Assembly: GCA_022842465.1 (NCBI GenBank)
Contig: JALHPN010000006.1
Coordinates: forward strand, 26,125-90,124
Reading direction: 5' to 3'
Length of the DNA stretch: 64,000 nt
Source of the DNA: Polyangiaceae bacterium
Lineage (GTDB): Bacteria > Myxococcota_A > Polyangia > Polyangiales > Polyangiaceae
Notes under the pieces: generated by a model
What the model saw: only the letters and a program-made list of their open reading frames with translations
Told to the model about the DNA's origin: nothing
Databases searched by the model: none
Shown here: one piece after another, positions 9,277 through 18,184 of the stretch
Numbering within the stretch: the first letter of the stretch is position 1
Layout: every line of letters starts with the position of its first letter
Translations under genes and position numbers: made by a program

Positions 9277-9595
9277 GGGGACAGGAGGAGCAGAGGATGT
9301 GCCAACGAAGGGCGTCGCACGATTCTACGCGAAATCGGATGCTCTCCGTCCCGCCGCCCGCGGTGGATCACCGCTCGCCCTGGTGACGGTGCCCGCGCCC
9401 GCGATGCGGGTGGCACACACGGCACGACCGCACCGCGCGAGGCACCGCGTCAGGGCGCGATGCGGCTCGAGACGAAGGACGATCCGCGATGCAAAGCGGC
9501 GCGAGATGGGGTTCGACGAGCTCGCCGAAGGACGGAGGAGAGGCGCGCGCGCCGAAAGATCGCGACGGGCGCGGTCCCGGCGGCTCTTCGGGAGG

Positions 9596-10396
9596 ATGCA
9601 CTCTTCCTCTCGTACCGGTCGATGCCGGCTGCGACGCTCGCGGCGCGTCGGACGCGGGGCTGCGCTCTCGCTCGGCATCGCCGCCGTCGTCACCTTCGCT
9701 GCCGCGGCCGGGTGCGCGGCGGACGACGGGCTGGCGCGCACTTCCGACGCAAGGCCGCGCGGGTCGCCCGACGGCGAAGCACCGTGTGGAGCGTCGATGA
9801 CGTGCGAGAACGCACCTCTGCTCGGCACGATCTCCGGCGACTCGGACGCGGGGAGCTTGACCGCGCAGGGATCGACGTCGATGTGGCTCCGCGCGCGTGT
9901 CACCGAGAACGAGAACGGATGGAGCGGTGTTCCGATGCGGTTCCGCGCGACGCTCACGCCGCCCCGCGGCGCGAAGTACGAGCTCTACGCGTACGGGGAC
10001 ACGGGGGAGCGAGCTCCCGACGGCGGCTCGCTCGCGGATGCCGGCGGTCTCGTCGAGGTGACGAACCGAAAGCGCAGCGCGTCCTCCGCGCTCCCATGGT
10101 CGGTCGGTGCGGACCTCGAGCCGCAGGCGTCTCACGTCGCCTGCAGCCCCGTGTCCGCGTTGTCGTGCGTCGGGCGCGTGCTACGCCGCGGTCGTGATGG
10201 TGACTTCGCTTCGCCGCCGGCTCGGGTCCTGCCTCGCGCTCGCAGCGCTCGTCCTGAGCGGCGCGTCCACGGTCGTGGCCGTCGCCGCATGCGGCTCGGA
10301 AAGCTCGCCCGCGGAGACCGTCGCGCCCGCGGAGACCGTCGCGCCCGCGGACGCCGCGACGGCAGACGTCGCGCCGCCGCAGCCGGATCCTCGTGA
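9596..10396 (+). CDS. Possible lipoprotein or exported protein, damaged or overlapping 3' end
   Basis: The frame from ATG 9596 gives an Arg-rich start, then a signal-like helix (ALSLGIAAVVTFAAAAGCAADDG, a lipobox AAGC) and about 120 residues of protein-like sequence (LWLRARVTENENGWSGVPMRF-type text). From about 10190 the frame becomes Arg-rich and overlaps the start of the next lipoprotein gene by 200 bp, which is abnormal. The likeliest explanation is a frameshift or lost stop codon near 10100-10190. The start is uncertain because a purine-rich GGGAGG lies only a base or two before the ATG. Confidence 0.4.
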   Translation: MHSSSRTGRCRLRRSRRVGRGAALSLGIAAVVTFAAAAGCAADDGLARTSDARPRGSPDGEAPCGASMTCENAPLLGTISGDSDAGSLTAQGSTSMWLRARVTENENGWSGVPMRFRATLTPPRGAKYELYAYGDTGERAPDGGSLADAGGLVEVTNRKRSASSALPWSVGADLEPQASHVACSPVSALSCVGRVLRRGRDGDFASPPARVLPRARSARPERRVHGRGRRRMRLGKLARGDRRARGDRRARGRRDGRRRAAAAGSS

Positions 10397-10922
10397 CGCC
10401 TCCGCCGACAGTCGGGGCGAGGCGGACGCGGCGACGGACGGAGGCGACGACGCGAGCACGTCGAGCGGCTTCCCCGGCTGCGCCTCCGCAACGAACGTCG
10501 CGCCCGCGGTCGCGTCGAAGGACGAAACTGCGACGAACACAGCGATGGGCACGGGGGGGCCGATCGCCTCGGGGATCTACGAGCTCGTCGAGGACGCTCA
10601 GCGCGGCGGCGGCACCTTCGTCCCACGGACGACACGCATCACGCGTTTCGTCGAAGCGACGACCCCGGAAACGGGGCACTTCCATCAGGTGACCACGCGC
10701 GCGGCCGGCGGGAGCGAGATCACGACCTGGCAGGCGGGTACGTACCAGACGGGAACGACCGGCGGACGGCCGTACCTCGCCGAGATGGTCACGTGCGACG
10801 CGACGACGGACTCGGGCACGACAGTGACGACGTACGGCTACACCGCCGCCGCGTCCGGTGCGCTCACGATCGTCTTCACCGGTACCCCGCAGACGGTCTT
10901 GCGCTTCGCGCGTCGGCCCTGA
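10197..10922 (+). CDS. Lipoprotein with acidic Ala/Pro linker
   Basis: 241 residues starting at ATG 10197, which opens a strong signal (LGSCLALAALVLSGASTVVAV) and lipobox AAC. After the Cys there is a short repeat (two copies of PAETVA) and a long Ala/Asp/Pro-rich linker to about residue 100, typical of surface lipoproteins in myxobacteria. The folded C-terminal part (GIYELVEDAQRGGGTFVPRT onward) has alternating Thr-rich strands, suggesting a beta-sandwich or lipocalin-like domain. Function unknown. Confidence 0.65.
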   Translation: MVTSLRRRLGSCLALAALVLSGASTVVAVAACGSESSPAETVAPAETVAPADAATADVAPPQPDPRDASADSRGEADAATDGGDDASTSSGFPGCASATNVAPAVASKDETATNTAMGTGGPIASGIYELVEDAQRGGGTFVPRTTRITRFVEATTPETGHFHQVTTRAAGGSEITTWQAGTYQTGTTGGRPYLAEMVTCDATTDSGTTVTTYGYTAAASGALTIVFTGTPQTVLRFARRP

Positions 10923-11052
10923 TGCGGTGTCCGTGGTCGGGGACGAGCTCGTCGAGCTCGTACGCGCGCGTTTGTATGGACCCGTGATCCGCCCGACTGC
11001 TCCACGTAGACCGGCGCCGACGTACTGAATAGCCAAGCCACCGCCCGCGTCT

Positions 11053-12864
11053 GTGTCCGAGCTTCCCATGCAGCGCGATGGCAAGGTCGGCACGAGCGCC
11101 TCACCAGGTGCGGAGGGCGGGCCGTACCGCGCCGCCACGAACGTGATCGACGGTCTTCCGCTCCCGCGCCGTTGCCTAGAGACCGCGGCCATCTTCGTCG
11201 CGGCGGTGACGGGGGCGGCCTGGACGCTGCCTCTCGCGTTCCTCGATCAGACCGGAGCGCTGCCGCGTTCGCTCGCGCGAAGCAGCGTCGGCATGTGGGG
11301 GCTCGTCGCGGTCCACGTCGTTCTCCTCCCCTTCGTCGGGGTCCGGAGCGTCGGACTCGCTCACGGCCGCCGCCTCGAGGGAGCGTCGCGTCTTCTCGCG
11401 CTCTCGCTCGCGCCACTCATCATCGCCGCGCTCGTCGACGTCGTCGAGACACGCGGCGTCGTCGCCTCGATGGAACCCGAGGTCGGTCGTGACGCGGGCC
11501 AGATCCTCGCCCAGCGACTCGGCGCCCTCGCCCCGCTCACTGGGTTCGCGAGCCTCGCCACGGCGAGCGCCCTCGCCGTCGTCGCAACGGGCGCGGTATC
11601 GGCCTTCGCCACGGTCGACCACGGGCGCGTCCACGCGTGTCGCGGTCCGGTGATCACGACGTTGCTCGCCTCTGCGTCGTGGCTCGTGGCGTCGACCGCG
11701 CTGGGCGGCCATGCGAGCGTCGCAGCTCGTCTCGGCGTCGTGGCGCTCGCCGTGCTCGTAGCCCGCGGGGCACCTTCCGTGCGTCACGCGGGCGGAGCGC
11801 GCGAAGCGGTCGATCTCCTGCGCTGCGCGCTCGTTGCGGCGGTCGCAGCCGCGGTGATCGTCGTCCTCGAGCAGCGGGCGATCGCAAGCCTGGAGGACGC
11901 CGCGCTCGCGGTCCCGAGCGGCGACGCGGACCCGGACGGGTCTGCACGGCTCGTCGCGCTTGCGGCGGCGCGGAGCGCACACGTTCGCTCGACAATCGTG
12001 GACGCGGCGGGCGCCGCTGCCTGCTTCTTGATCCCGCTCGGATCGATCCTTCGCGGCGCGCGCACGATGGGCGCTCGGAGCGTCATCACGTCGCTCGCGC
12101 TCGTCGGCGCGTTCGCCGCGACGCTCGGCGTGGTCGCGATCCACCGCGTCGTCGAGGATCGCGTCGGCGCGGAGCTCGCCGGCCGTAACCAGCTCGCGCT
12201 GCTTCGTCGCGTGTGGCGGGCAAGGCCGGGAGCGCCGCGCACCGGCGCCTACGAGACGAGGGCTCCGATCCTCGCGATTGCGGCCGACGGCACCACCCTC
12301 GGGAGGTCTGCCGATGCGGATCTCGTGGCGAGCGAGCCGAGCACGCGCTTCGATGTCTTCGTCGACACGCTCCTCCGCCAGGCGCGCCCCGGCTGCGGGT
12401 CGGACGGGCCGCACCCTCTCCACTCCTTCCGCCTCATCGCGCCGACGGCGAGCCTGCCCGAGCTCGGCCCCACCCTCGACGCCTTCCAGGCTCCTCCCAC
12501 GACCGCGTATGCCGTTGCTCTCTGGGAGCACGACGAAGACGACTTGGGCGTCGGCGGCCTCGGCTTCTTGTCCACGGGACTCCCCTCCGCACGCATCCAC
12601 CAGCACGCGCTTCTCGGCATGCCAAGGACCGCGCACCTCGCGGACGGCGACGACGGTTTCGCGCGCCGTCGTGACATGGGTGAAGTCTATGCGTTGGCCT
12701 CGTGCCTCTCGGCGCTTCGTCTCGTTCCGCGTCCCGACGATTCGATGCAGCGCGTGCTCGATGCCGTCGCCGCACTCGCGCGCGACGCGAGGGAGCGCGG
12801 CTGCGTGCCGAAGATCGAGCTCGTGCGGCGGAACAACGCGACCCGCCTGCAGCCGGGCGACTGA
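11053..12864 (+). CDS. Large multi-pass membrane protein of unknown function
   Basis: 603 residues. The first 380 contain about eight hydrophobic segments (e.g. TAAIFVAAVTGAAWTLPLAF, GLVAVHVVLLPFVGV, VITTLLASASWLVASTAL, VITSLALVGAFAATLGVVAI). The last 220 are soluble and include APILAIAADGTTLGRSADAD, reminiscent of the periplasmic biopolymer-transport-like domains next to TonB-type systems (a property accessed as a regularly spaced beta/alpha unit ending RDARERGCVPKIELVRRN); this resemblance is weak. Start at 11053 follows the first Met after an AT-rich gap. No neighbour suggests a pathway. Confidence 0.6.
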   Translation: MSELPMQRDGKVGTSASPGAEGGPYRAATNVIDGLPLPRRCLETAAIFVAAVTGAAWTLPLAFLDQTGALPRSLARSSVGMWGLVAVHVVLLPFVGVRSVGLAHGRRLEGASRLLALSLAPLIIAALVDVVETRGVVASMEPEVGRDAGQILAQRLGALAPLTGFASLATASALAVVATGAVSAFATVDHGRVHACRGPVITTLLASASWLVASTALGGHASVAARLGVVALAVLVARGAPSVRHAGGAREAVDLLRCALVAAVAAAVIVVLEQRAIASLEDAALAVPSGDADPDGSARLVALAAARSAHVRSTIVDAAGAAACFLIPLGSILRGARTMGARSVITSLALVGAFAATLGVVAIHRVVEDRVGAELAGRNQLALLRRVWRARPGAPRTGAYETRAPILAIAADGTTLGRSADADLVASEPSTRFDVFVDTLLRQARPGCGSDGPHPLHSFRLIAPTASLPELGPTLDAFQAPPTTAYAVALWEHDEDDLGVGGLGFLSTGLPSARIHQHALLGMPRTAHLADGDDGFARRRDMGEVYALASCLSALRLVPRPDDSMQRVLDAVAALARDARERGCVPKIELVRRNNATRLQPGD

Positions 12865-12895
12865 GAGCGTTGTTCCGTCCGCGCGCAGCGGGAGG

Positions 12896-13194
12896 TCACT
12901 GCACGGTGACGTGGATCGTGCGCCTCGTGATCGGCGAAAAGACGTTCCCTTGCGTGAGCACGATCGTCGTCGTCCCCGGGCGAGCTGCGACGAAGCCGAA
13001 GCGAACGTGCGGCTGGTTCCCCGGCACCATCGGCGTCGCGGGATCGACGCCGTCCTGCCCGCGATCGAGGGCGAAGCCGACCACGGCCGTGACGGACCAG
13101 GAGTAGCCAGGGTGCAACGGCTCGCTCAGGCGGAGGACGACGTTCGCCCCTCTTCCTCGCGACCGGCCACTACCGGAACGGGATCCTCCTCGCG
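12896..13194 (-). pseudogene. Chagasin-like (I42) protease-inhibitor domain, N-terminus disrupted
   Basis: The 73-residue frame ending at 12896 reads as the C-terminal two thirds of an I42 inhibitor domain: HPGYSWSV corresponds to the family's NPTTGYxW loop, and FGFVAARPGTTTIVLTQG to the conserved A..PG...I.L strand. Reading upstream without a start codon continues the match (GANVVLRLSEPL, the strand before the loop) to about 13140, and then the plausible N-terminal text (DPVPVVAGREEEG) sits in the next frame. This points to a single frameshift near 13140. The family binds papain-like cysteine proteases. The intact start cannot be placed. Confidence 0.5.
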
Positions 13195-13381
13195 AAGGCT
13201 ACGGGCGATGCGGTCGCGGCGGCCATCCTCGAGCGCGGAGGCGACGCCGGCCGTCCGCCGGGGTGTGGATCGTGCATTGCGGCTTGCGGGACGCGGACGA
13301 TCCGGTGCCTCCCGCGCAACATACCCTTTCAGCGGGCTGGATTTCGACCGGTGCGGCACGGTGCGTGATGAAGGTTCACGC

Positions 13382-13873
13382 ATGAAAGCTCTCCAGCTCC
13401 TCGTGGCCTTCGCCTCCGTCACTGCCGTGTCCCTGGTCGGCTGCGCGTCACCCGTCAGTGACGAGGAAGTCGCCCAGTCGGGCGACGCCCAGAGCATCGG
13501 CGAGAATGCGGGACCCGTGAGCGAGCTCGGCGGCGAATGGGTCGGCTCGATGTCGAGCGTCGACACGTACGAGAACCGCGCCGTGCGCCTCGTGCTCGAA
13601 AACGACGGTACGTTCGAGGTGAGCATCGAGCGGAACAAGATGGACCCCCTGTTCCAGCGAGGCCATTGGATCGAAGAGGACGAGACGCTCTACTTCCGGA
13701 ACCTGCACGAGAGATTTGCGTGCCGGGTGGTGCGGAACAAGCAGGCCGCGATGCGCGTCGAGCCGCCCGTCCCGGCCGGAGAGCTCGCCCGGTTCGTCTC
13801 CGGGTCGGACCTCGTCATCGACTGCGACGACCGCCCCGACCTGGTCCTTCGCCGGCCGCCGCCGTCGCCCTGA
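13382..13873 (+). CDS. Small lipoprotein
   Basis: 163 residues from ATG 13382 with an evident lipoprotein signal (MKALQLLVAFASVTAVSLVGC, Cys21). The mature part has protein-like strands (GGEWVGSMSSVDTYENRAVR, RLVLENDGTFEVSIE) that look like a lipocalin- or META-type beta-barrel start: G.W.G....Y. An upstream in-frame reading to 12278 is antisense-like and rejected. Its 3' end overlaps the convergent broken gene by 59 bp. Confidence 0.65.
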   Translation: MKALQLLVAFASVTAVSLVGCASPVSDEEVAQSGDAQSIGENAGPVSELGGEWVGSMSSVDTYENRAVRLVLENDGTFEVSIERNKMDPLFQRGHWIEEDETLYFRNLHERFACRVVRNKQAAMRVEPPVPAGELARFVSGSDLVIDCDDRPDLVLRRPPPSP

Positions 13874-15087
13874 CCGCAGGGCGAGCCAGGGTCAGGGGGC
13901 AGTTCTGCGCGAGCATGACGAAGGGCCCGCGGACGTTCGCGGCATCCGTCACGGGCGACAAGCTCACGTTCGTGTCGGCGCGGAACGCGGTGACGGCGCC
14001 CTCGTGGAGGAGCTCCCACGCCCCGCCGAACTGCTTGGCGCGCACGTAGCCTTCGAGCGTGACGTACGCGCCGTCGACCTCGTCGCTCAACCCGATCATG
14101 AACGTCGACTTCTCCGCGGTGGGGTAGACCGCGCCCTGCATCGACCATGTCCCGAGCGCGTAGGCTCCGCCGTCCTCGAGGAACGCGCGACCGTCAGCGC
14201 AGTGCCGGAGCGAAGCCTGGTGAGCGCGACCTTCACCTTCGGTGCGCGATTCGGCTGGCGCCGAGAGGCTCTCGCAGTACGACGCCGTCACCTTCTTGCC
14301 AGGTCTCCGGTCCGCGAGCGCGGCGTCGAACGTCACGCCCGCCGTCGTCGTGAGCGTGACGGGGCCGTCCGGAATGGACACGCCCGCGCAGTCTCTGCAC
14401 GTCCCGACGTGTCGACCGCGCGACGGCGCGACGCTCGGCCACGCCGCGCCCTTCGTCGGGAAGATGGGCTCCCCGCAGACGTCCTTGCTCGAGAGCGTGA
14501 CGTACTCCACGGTCTTGCCGTCGTCGTAGAAGACGAGGTCGCCGCATCCCGACCAGCGCCCGACGAGCGGCTTCGCCGGATCGCGGACCTGCGGCGTCAT
14601 CCGCCCGCGCGCGATCGACACCGCGTAGTCGTCCCCTCCCGGAAAGCCCTTCTTCGCGAGGAGCGTGACGTCGTACGTCCCGTCGCGCAAGATCTCGAGG
14701 TCGAACACGGCGTTCCTCCGGCCGATCGCGAGGTCGTCGGAGAGGCCGAGCGGCGCGGTCCCCGGCGACCCGATCGAGACCTGCGGATCGCCGGTGAGCG
14801 ACGAGGCCCGGACGAGGACGGTCTCGCCCTTCATCGCGGCGAACCGCAGGAGCGCCTGCCGTCCCGGGGGCGAGCTTCACGTTCGTCGTCGAGTCGAGCG
14901 CCACCTGACCGAGTGTCCTGCGAGACGTGCAAGCGCGAGAGCCGCGGACATCTCCTTCGCCTTCGCGGGGCCTTTCTCCGGGCAAGAGGTTGTCGTACCC
15001 GTCGTCGGCCCACATCCCGAGGACCTCGTCGGCCTCGGTGACCCGGCGCGCGTGCTCGCCGCGCCATCGCGCGGCCTCGTGGCGCGT
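13815..15087 (-). pseudogene. Frameshifted exported protein gene with Cys motif
   Basis: The largest intact piece (13815-14834) has protein-like text throughout, including a Cys motif GTCRDCAGVSIPDGPVTL. Upstream, clear coding continues in other frames: LDSTTNVKLAPG joins RQALLRFAAMKGETVLVRAS if one base is removed from the C-run near 14870, and farther upstream ARWRGEHARRVTEADEVLGM and MWADDGYDNLLPGE lead into KGPAKAKEMSAALALARL after a second shift. So at least two frameshifts have broken it, or the assembly has indels here. An export role is inferred from the Cys motif. The upstream text is in frame with the stop codon of the next lipoprotein gene. Confidence 0.6.
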
Positions 15088-15558
15088 TCAGCCGGCGAAG
15101 ATCGGCTCGAGCATCGTCTCGACCACCTTGCCGTCGCGGACCGTGAACTCGACAATGACGGCGAGCTCCACGTCGGTGTCCTCGGCGGGCTGCACGCGCG
15201 GCCTCAGCGAGATCGTGAGGTTGATGCGGTGGGCGTCGCCCTCCTTCGAGACCTCCGGGCTGCGGAAGGACACGATGTCGTCCGCCGCCACGAGATCGGC
15301 GTGCCACTTGCGGAACGCCACCGGCGGGCCCTCCGCCGGTCGAATCATGAGCCCGTCCTGCGCGAAGAGCAGCGCCGCCCCCACGTGGAGCTTGCACTCC
15401 TCGACGGCTCCGCACATCGCGAACGGGTCGGCGGCGGCCCCCGTCGAGGCCGCGGAGGCCGAAGACTGCGAGTCGTCCCCCTCCGGCGCGGCGCACCCGA
15501 CGAGGCCGAGGATGCCGAGAGCGATCAGGGACGAGAAGAGGCGGTGAGCGGCGCGCAT
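15088..15558 (-). CDS. Lipoprotein of unknown function
   Basis: 156 residues starting at 15558, where MRAAHRLFSSLIALGILGL ends in the lipobox VGC; the longer frame to 15813 is antisense-like. A Ser/Ala linker and then a globular part (MCGAVEECKLHVGAALLFA, RINLTISLRPRVQ, IVEFTVRDGKVVETMLEP) follow. After the TGA, the same frame continues for more than 20 codons of protein-like sequence (see the neighbouring pseudogene), so a premature stop in a longer ancestor is possible. Confidence 0.65.
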   Translation of the reverse strand: MRAAHRLFSSLIALGILGLVGCAAPEGDDSQSSASAASTGAAADPFAMCGAVEECKLHVGAALLFAQDGLMIRPAEGPPVAFRKWHADLVAADDIVSFRSPEVSKEGDAHRINLTISLRPRVQPAEDTDVELAVIVEFTVRDGKVVETMLEPIFAG

Positions 15559-15908
15559 GGATTGGTCCTTTCGAGTCGGTCGAGCGAGTGTGTCGACGAC
15601 TGGAGCAATGTGGATGCCAGCCACGAATGGCGGTCGAGCGTGTGGACGCGACGTGCGGCGCCGACTCGACCCTGGCGACCCGGAAGCCGCGATTCTTCGA
15701 GGGATGAACGCAGAAGAACCGCGCATCGTCGTCCGTACGCCGCTCACGGCCATGTTCGGCACGCCTGGTCCCGGGCGGAGTGGGATCTCATGATGTGAGC
15801 CCGCTTTGGGCACGTCGCGGGCCCTTCATGGGACGAGCGAGGCCGGGCAGCGCACGCGCGCATGGAGTGGACGCGGAACGATCGGCCGGCGCGTGCTAGG
15901 TTCTTCAC
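15559..15908. other. Intergenic region between divergent genes
   Basis: 350 bases between the lipoprotein start at 15558 and the small gene at 15909. It should contain both promoters. I find no strong consensus promoter, no hairpin with a T-tract and no recognisable gene. Confidence 0.45.
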
Positions 15909-16157
15909 ATGCGGCCGGCGGATACCTCGGAGGAAGCCTGGAAGAGGCTCGAGGCCGGCGTGCGCGCGATGACGCCAGCCGAGCGCATCGCGCGGGCGGT
16001 GTCGCTCACGATCGTCACGCACCGCGCTGCGCTCGCGTGGATCCGCCGCACCCATCCGGAAGAGACCGAGCGTCAGCATCGGCTGCGTCTCGCGGCTCGC
16101 TACATCGACGCCGATACGATGCGCGCCGCGTTCGGCTTCTCCGATGACGGATCCTGA
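15909..16157 (+). CDS. Small protein coupled to nucleotidyltransferase
   Basis: 82 residues, mostly helical and Arg/Ala-rich (EEAWKRLEAGVRAMTPAERI, TIVTHRAALAWIRRTHPEET). It overlaps the following nucleotidyltransferase by 14 bp, so the two are translationally coupled. The order and sizes fit two-gene modules in which a small helical partner accompanies a minimal nucleotidyltransferase. Similar short proteins with a 'T..ERI....L......A....R..HPE' pattern are common in such pairs, but I do not recognise a named family. Confidence 0.7.
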   Translation: MRPADTSEEAWKRLEAGVRAMTPAERIARAVSLTIVTHRAALAWIRRTHPEETERQHRLRLAARYIDADTMRAAFGFSDDGS

Positions 16158-16737
16158 CGAGCTCGGCGCGACGCTCGCCGCGGTCGCGGCGGCGCTCGAC
16201 AGCCTCGGGGTCCGCTGGGGGATCGGAGGGTCGGTGGCGAGCTCCGCATACGGCGAGCCGCGCGCGACCAACGACGTGGACGTCGTGGCGCTCCTCGACG
16301 TGCACGGCGCGCGCGAGCTGACGCGGCTCCTCGGTCCCACGTTCTACGCCGACAGCGATGCGGCCGCGGCCGCGGCGCAGCAGCGTCGAAGATTCAACGT
16401 CATCGACCAGCGAAGCTTCATCGAGGTCGACATCTTCATCCCGCCGGCAGGTCCGCTCGGCGACGGTCAGCTCCAGCGCGTCGTGCGGCTCGAGCTGATG
16501 GCCTCGGCGCCGCCGTTGCCCGTCCTCGCGCCCGAGGACGTCATCCTGCAGACGCTCGCCTGGTATCGCGCGGGCGGCGAGGTCTCCGAACGGCAGTGGC
16601 GAGACATCGTCTCGGTCCTCAGGACCGCCGCGACCGAGCTCGATCGCGCGTACCTCGAGAGCGTCGCGACGGCGACGAACCTGGGCGGTCTCCTCGCACG
16701 TGCCGAGAGCGATGCGTTCGTGCCCCGCGGCGGCTGA
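16144..16737 (+). CDS. Nucleotidyltransferase-like protein (possible toxin-antitoxin partner)
   Basis: 197 residues with the minimal nucleotidyltransferase signature: GGSVASSAYGEPRATNDVDV (about residues 27-46), where GGS precedes the D-x-D pair (D44, D46), and a third acidic residue in FIEVDIFIP. Such enzymes transfer a nucleoside monophosphate; relatives include AbiEii/MenA-type toxins that modify tRNA and enzymes of the DUF6036 type. A start at 16144 (GTG-free ATG) overlaps the partner gene. The pairing makes a toxin-antitoxin role plausible but unproven. Confidence 0.75.
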   Translation: MTDPDELGATLAAVAAALDSLGVRWGIGGSVASSAYGEPRATNDVDVVALLDVHGARELTRLLGPTFYADSDAAAAAAQQRRRFNVIDQRSFIEVDIFIPPAGPLGDGQLQRVVRLELMASAPPLPVLAPEDVILQTLAWYRAGGEVSERQWRDIVSVLRTAATELDRAYLESVATATNLGGLLARAESDAFVPRGG

Positions 16738-16865
16738 GAGCGCGCTCCACGCACATTCCGACGTCCCCCCTGCGGGGGACCTGCCACCCTCCGCGTCCTC
16801 CTCATCCGCATCGCGCGCGAACGGGCGTCGTGCGCTCGAGATGGTCGGAACGGATCCTCGACGAG

Positions 16866-17160
16866 TGGCGCCGAGAGGCTCTCGCAGTACGACGCCGTCA
16901 CCTTCTTGCCCGGTCTCCGGTACGCGAGCGCGGCGTCGAACGTCACGCCCGCCGTCGTCGTGAGCGTGACGGGGCCGTCCGGGATGGACACCCCGCGCAG
17001 TCTCCGCACGTCCCGACGTGCCCGCACCCGTCGAGCAGCCGTCCGCACCGGGGGTTCTGCTCCTCGCACGTCCGCGGGATGCACGTCTTCGTGAATCAGA
17101 GCTGCGGGGACACCTTCGCGCCAGGGCGACCGCGCGACGCTCGGCCACGCCGCGCCCAGC
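16866..17160 (-). pseudogene. Duplicated fragment of the broken exported-protein gene
   Basis: 16866-17020 repeats 14256-14411 with only four substitutions and one deleted base over 156 positions. After 106 inserted bases the match resumes at about 17127 (GACCGCGCGAC and GCTCGGCCACGCCGCGCCC). On the minus strand the inserted part encodes a Cys-rich unit (TCIPRTCEEQNPRCG, then LLDGCGHVGTCGDCAG), the kind of CxxxC..CG..DGCG..CG.C repeat common in myxobacterial surface proteins. The copy lacks a start and is out of frame in places, so it is a recent partial duplication of a related gene. Confidence 0.7.
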
Positions 17161-17337
17161 ACACGCCGCGTCTCGGGGAGGAGGGGTGCCTCGGGGGTCA
17201 GAGGGGGTGGAGCCCCCTCGACGAATCAGCTCCCCATGCCCTACCGAAATCGAGCCGGCTCTCGTCCGCTGCCTACTATGTACAGACAGCCCGATAGCAG
17301 AGACCGCACAACAGTCGTCTCGGCGCGCTGCGAGGCC

Positions 17338-17658
17338 CTACTCGTCAAGTCCGAGGACGTCGAGCAGAGCGGTCCGGATCTTCTTCCAATGACGGTCCGG
17401 CAGGTGCGCCACCAGCGGGCCGAGATGCGCGCGTTCGACGATGCGGATCCACTCGGGCTTGAGCACGCAGGGCGAAAGAAGTCCGTCCTCGGGGCCGAGC
17501 GGCACTTCCCATCGCAGCCCACGCGCAACCGTCGACAATGGAATGATCGGAATCTGCGCGAGCGCGGGCAGCACGTCGTCGCGACCGACGACGTGCACGG
17601 GGCGTCGCTTGTCGGGCAAAAAAAAAAGGAACCAGCGAACCTCGCCGCGTCGGATCAC
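17338..17658 (-). CDS. MazF/PemK-type mRNA interferase toxin
   Basis: 106 residues if read from GTG 17658 (VIRRGEVRWFLFFLPDKRRP). The family's hallmarks are present: the opening 'RRGEV.W' strand, DKRRPVHVVGRDDV, the PLSTVARGLRWEVPLG strand with S/T after P, SPCVLKPEWIR, and the C-terminal VLDVLGL-like helix. These toxins cut RNA at short sequences. The GTG overlaps the stop of an upstream antitoxin-like frame, as expected for a TA pair. A run of ten A/T bases (17619-17630) encodes the FLFF stretch and is a mutation-prone site. Confidence 0.75.
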   Translation of the reverse strand: MIRRGEVRWFLFFLPDKRRPVHVVGRDDVLPALAQIPIIPLSTVARGLRWEVPLGPEDGLLSPCVLKPEWIRIVERAHLGPLVAHLPDRHWKKIRTALLDVLGLDE

Positions 17659-17899
17659 GGTAGCTCCGGCTCGCCGTCGTCCTCGATAGGGCCCTGCGGC
17701 CCACGTGCGGCCCACGTCTCCCACGCGCGTTGTTGCTCGGCTCGATCCTCGGGCGCCTCGTCGACGGGCGATGCTCTTGGCCCCCGACATCCAGGAACAG
17801 CTCCTCGACGGAGCGGTTGGGACCGAACGGGTGACGGAGCGTGTGCTTCGGCAGGTCGTCCGCGTGCGGTGCTGGGGGAGCAACGACGGCTCTGGGCAT
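17655..17899 (-). pseudogene. Probable cognate antitoxin, frameshifted
   Basis: The C-terminal part reads EAPEDRAEQQRAWETWAARG, GPIEDDGEPELP then stop at 17655-17657, overlapping the toxin's GTG (a GTGA coupling). The N-terminal part, MPRAVVAPPAPHADDLPKHT and RSVEELFLDVG from ATG 17899, lies in another frame; the two join at a G-run around 17783. Total length would be about 81 residues, with an acidic tail typical of antitoxins that wrap around MazF. If the frameshift is real the toxin would be unneutralised here, so an assembly error or a mutated toxin should be considered. Confidence 0.5.
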
Positions 17900-18184
17900 C
17901 GCGCTCGCCGATGTGACTGGGCTGTTACCCCGTCTCCGATCGTCTCGCCCCGGAGACGCCTCCGAGCCCGCGAGCGCATCCCCGATCGGCCCGGTCACGA
18001 CGTCGCGGTGCTCTTTGTCGAGAGCGCCCCGAGGCGCCGCCGCGTCGCGCATGGCTCGAAAAGGCCGCGGCGCGTCGGGTCTCCGCGCGCCGCGCTCTTC
18101 ACCAACGGGTCACCTCGGTTCGCCTTCGGTGACGTATGGCTCCGCAAGCCGAGCCATTCGCGAACACTCTCCGGGTGAGCAACC

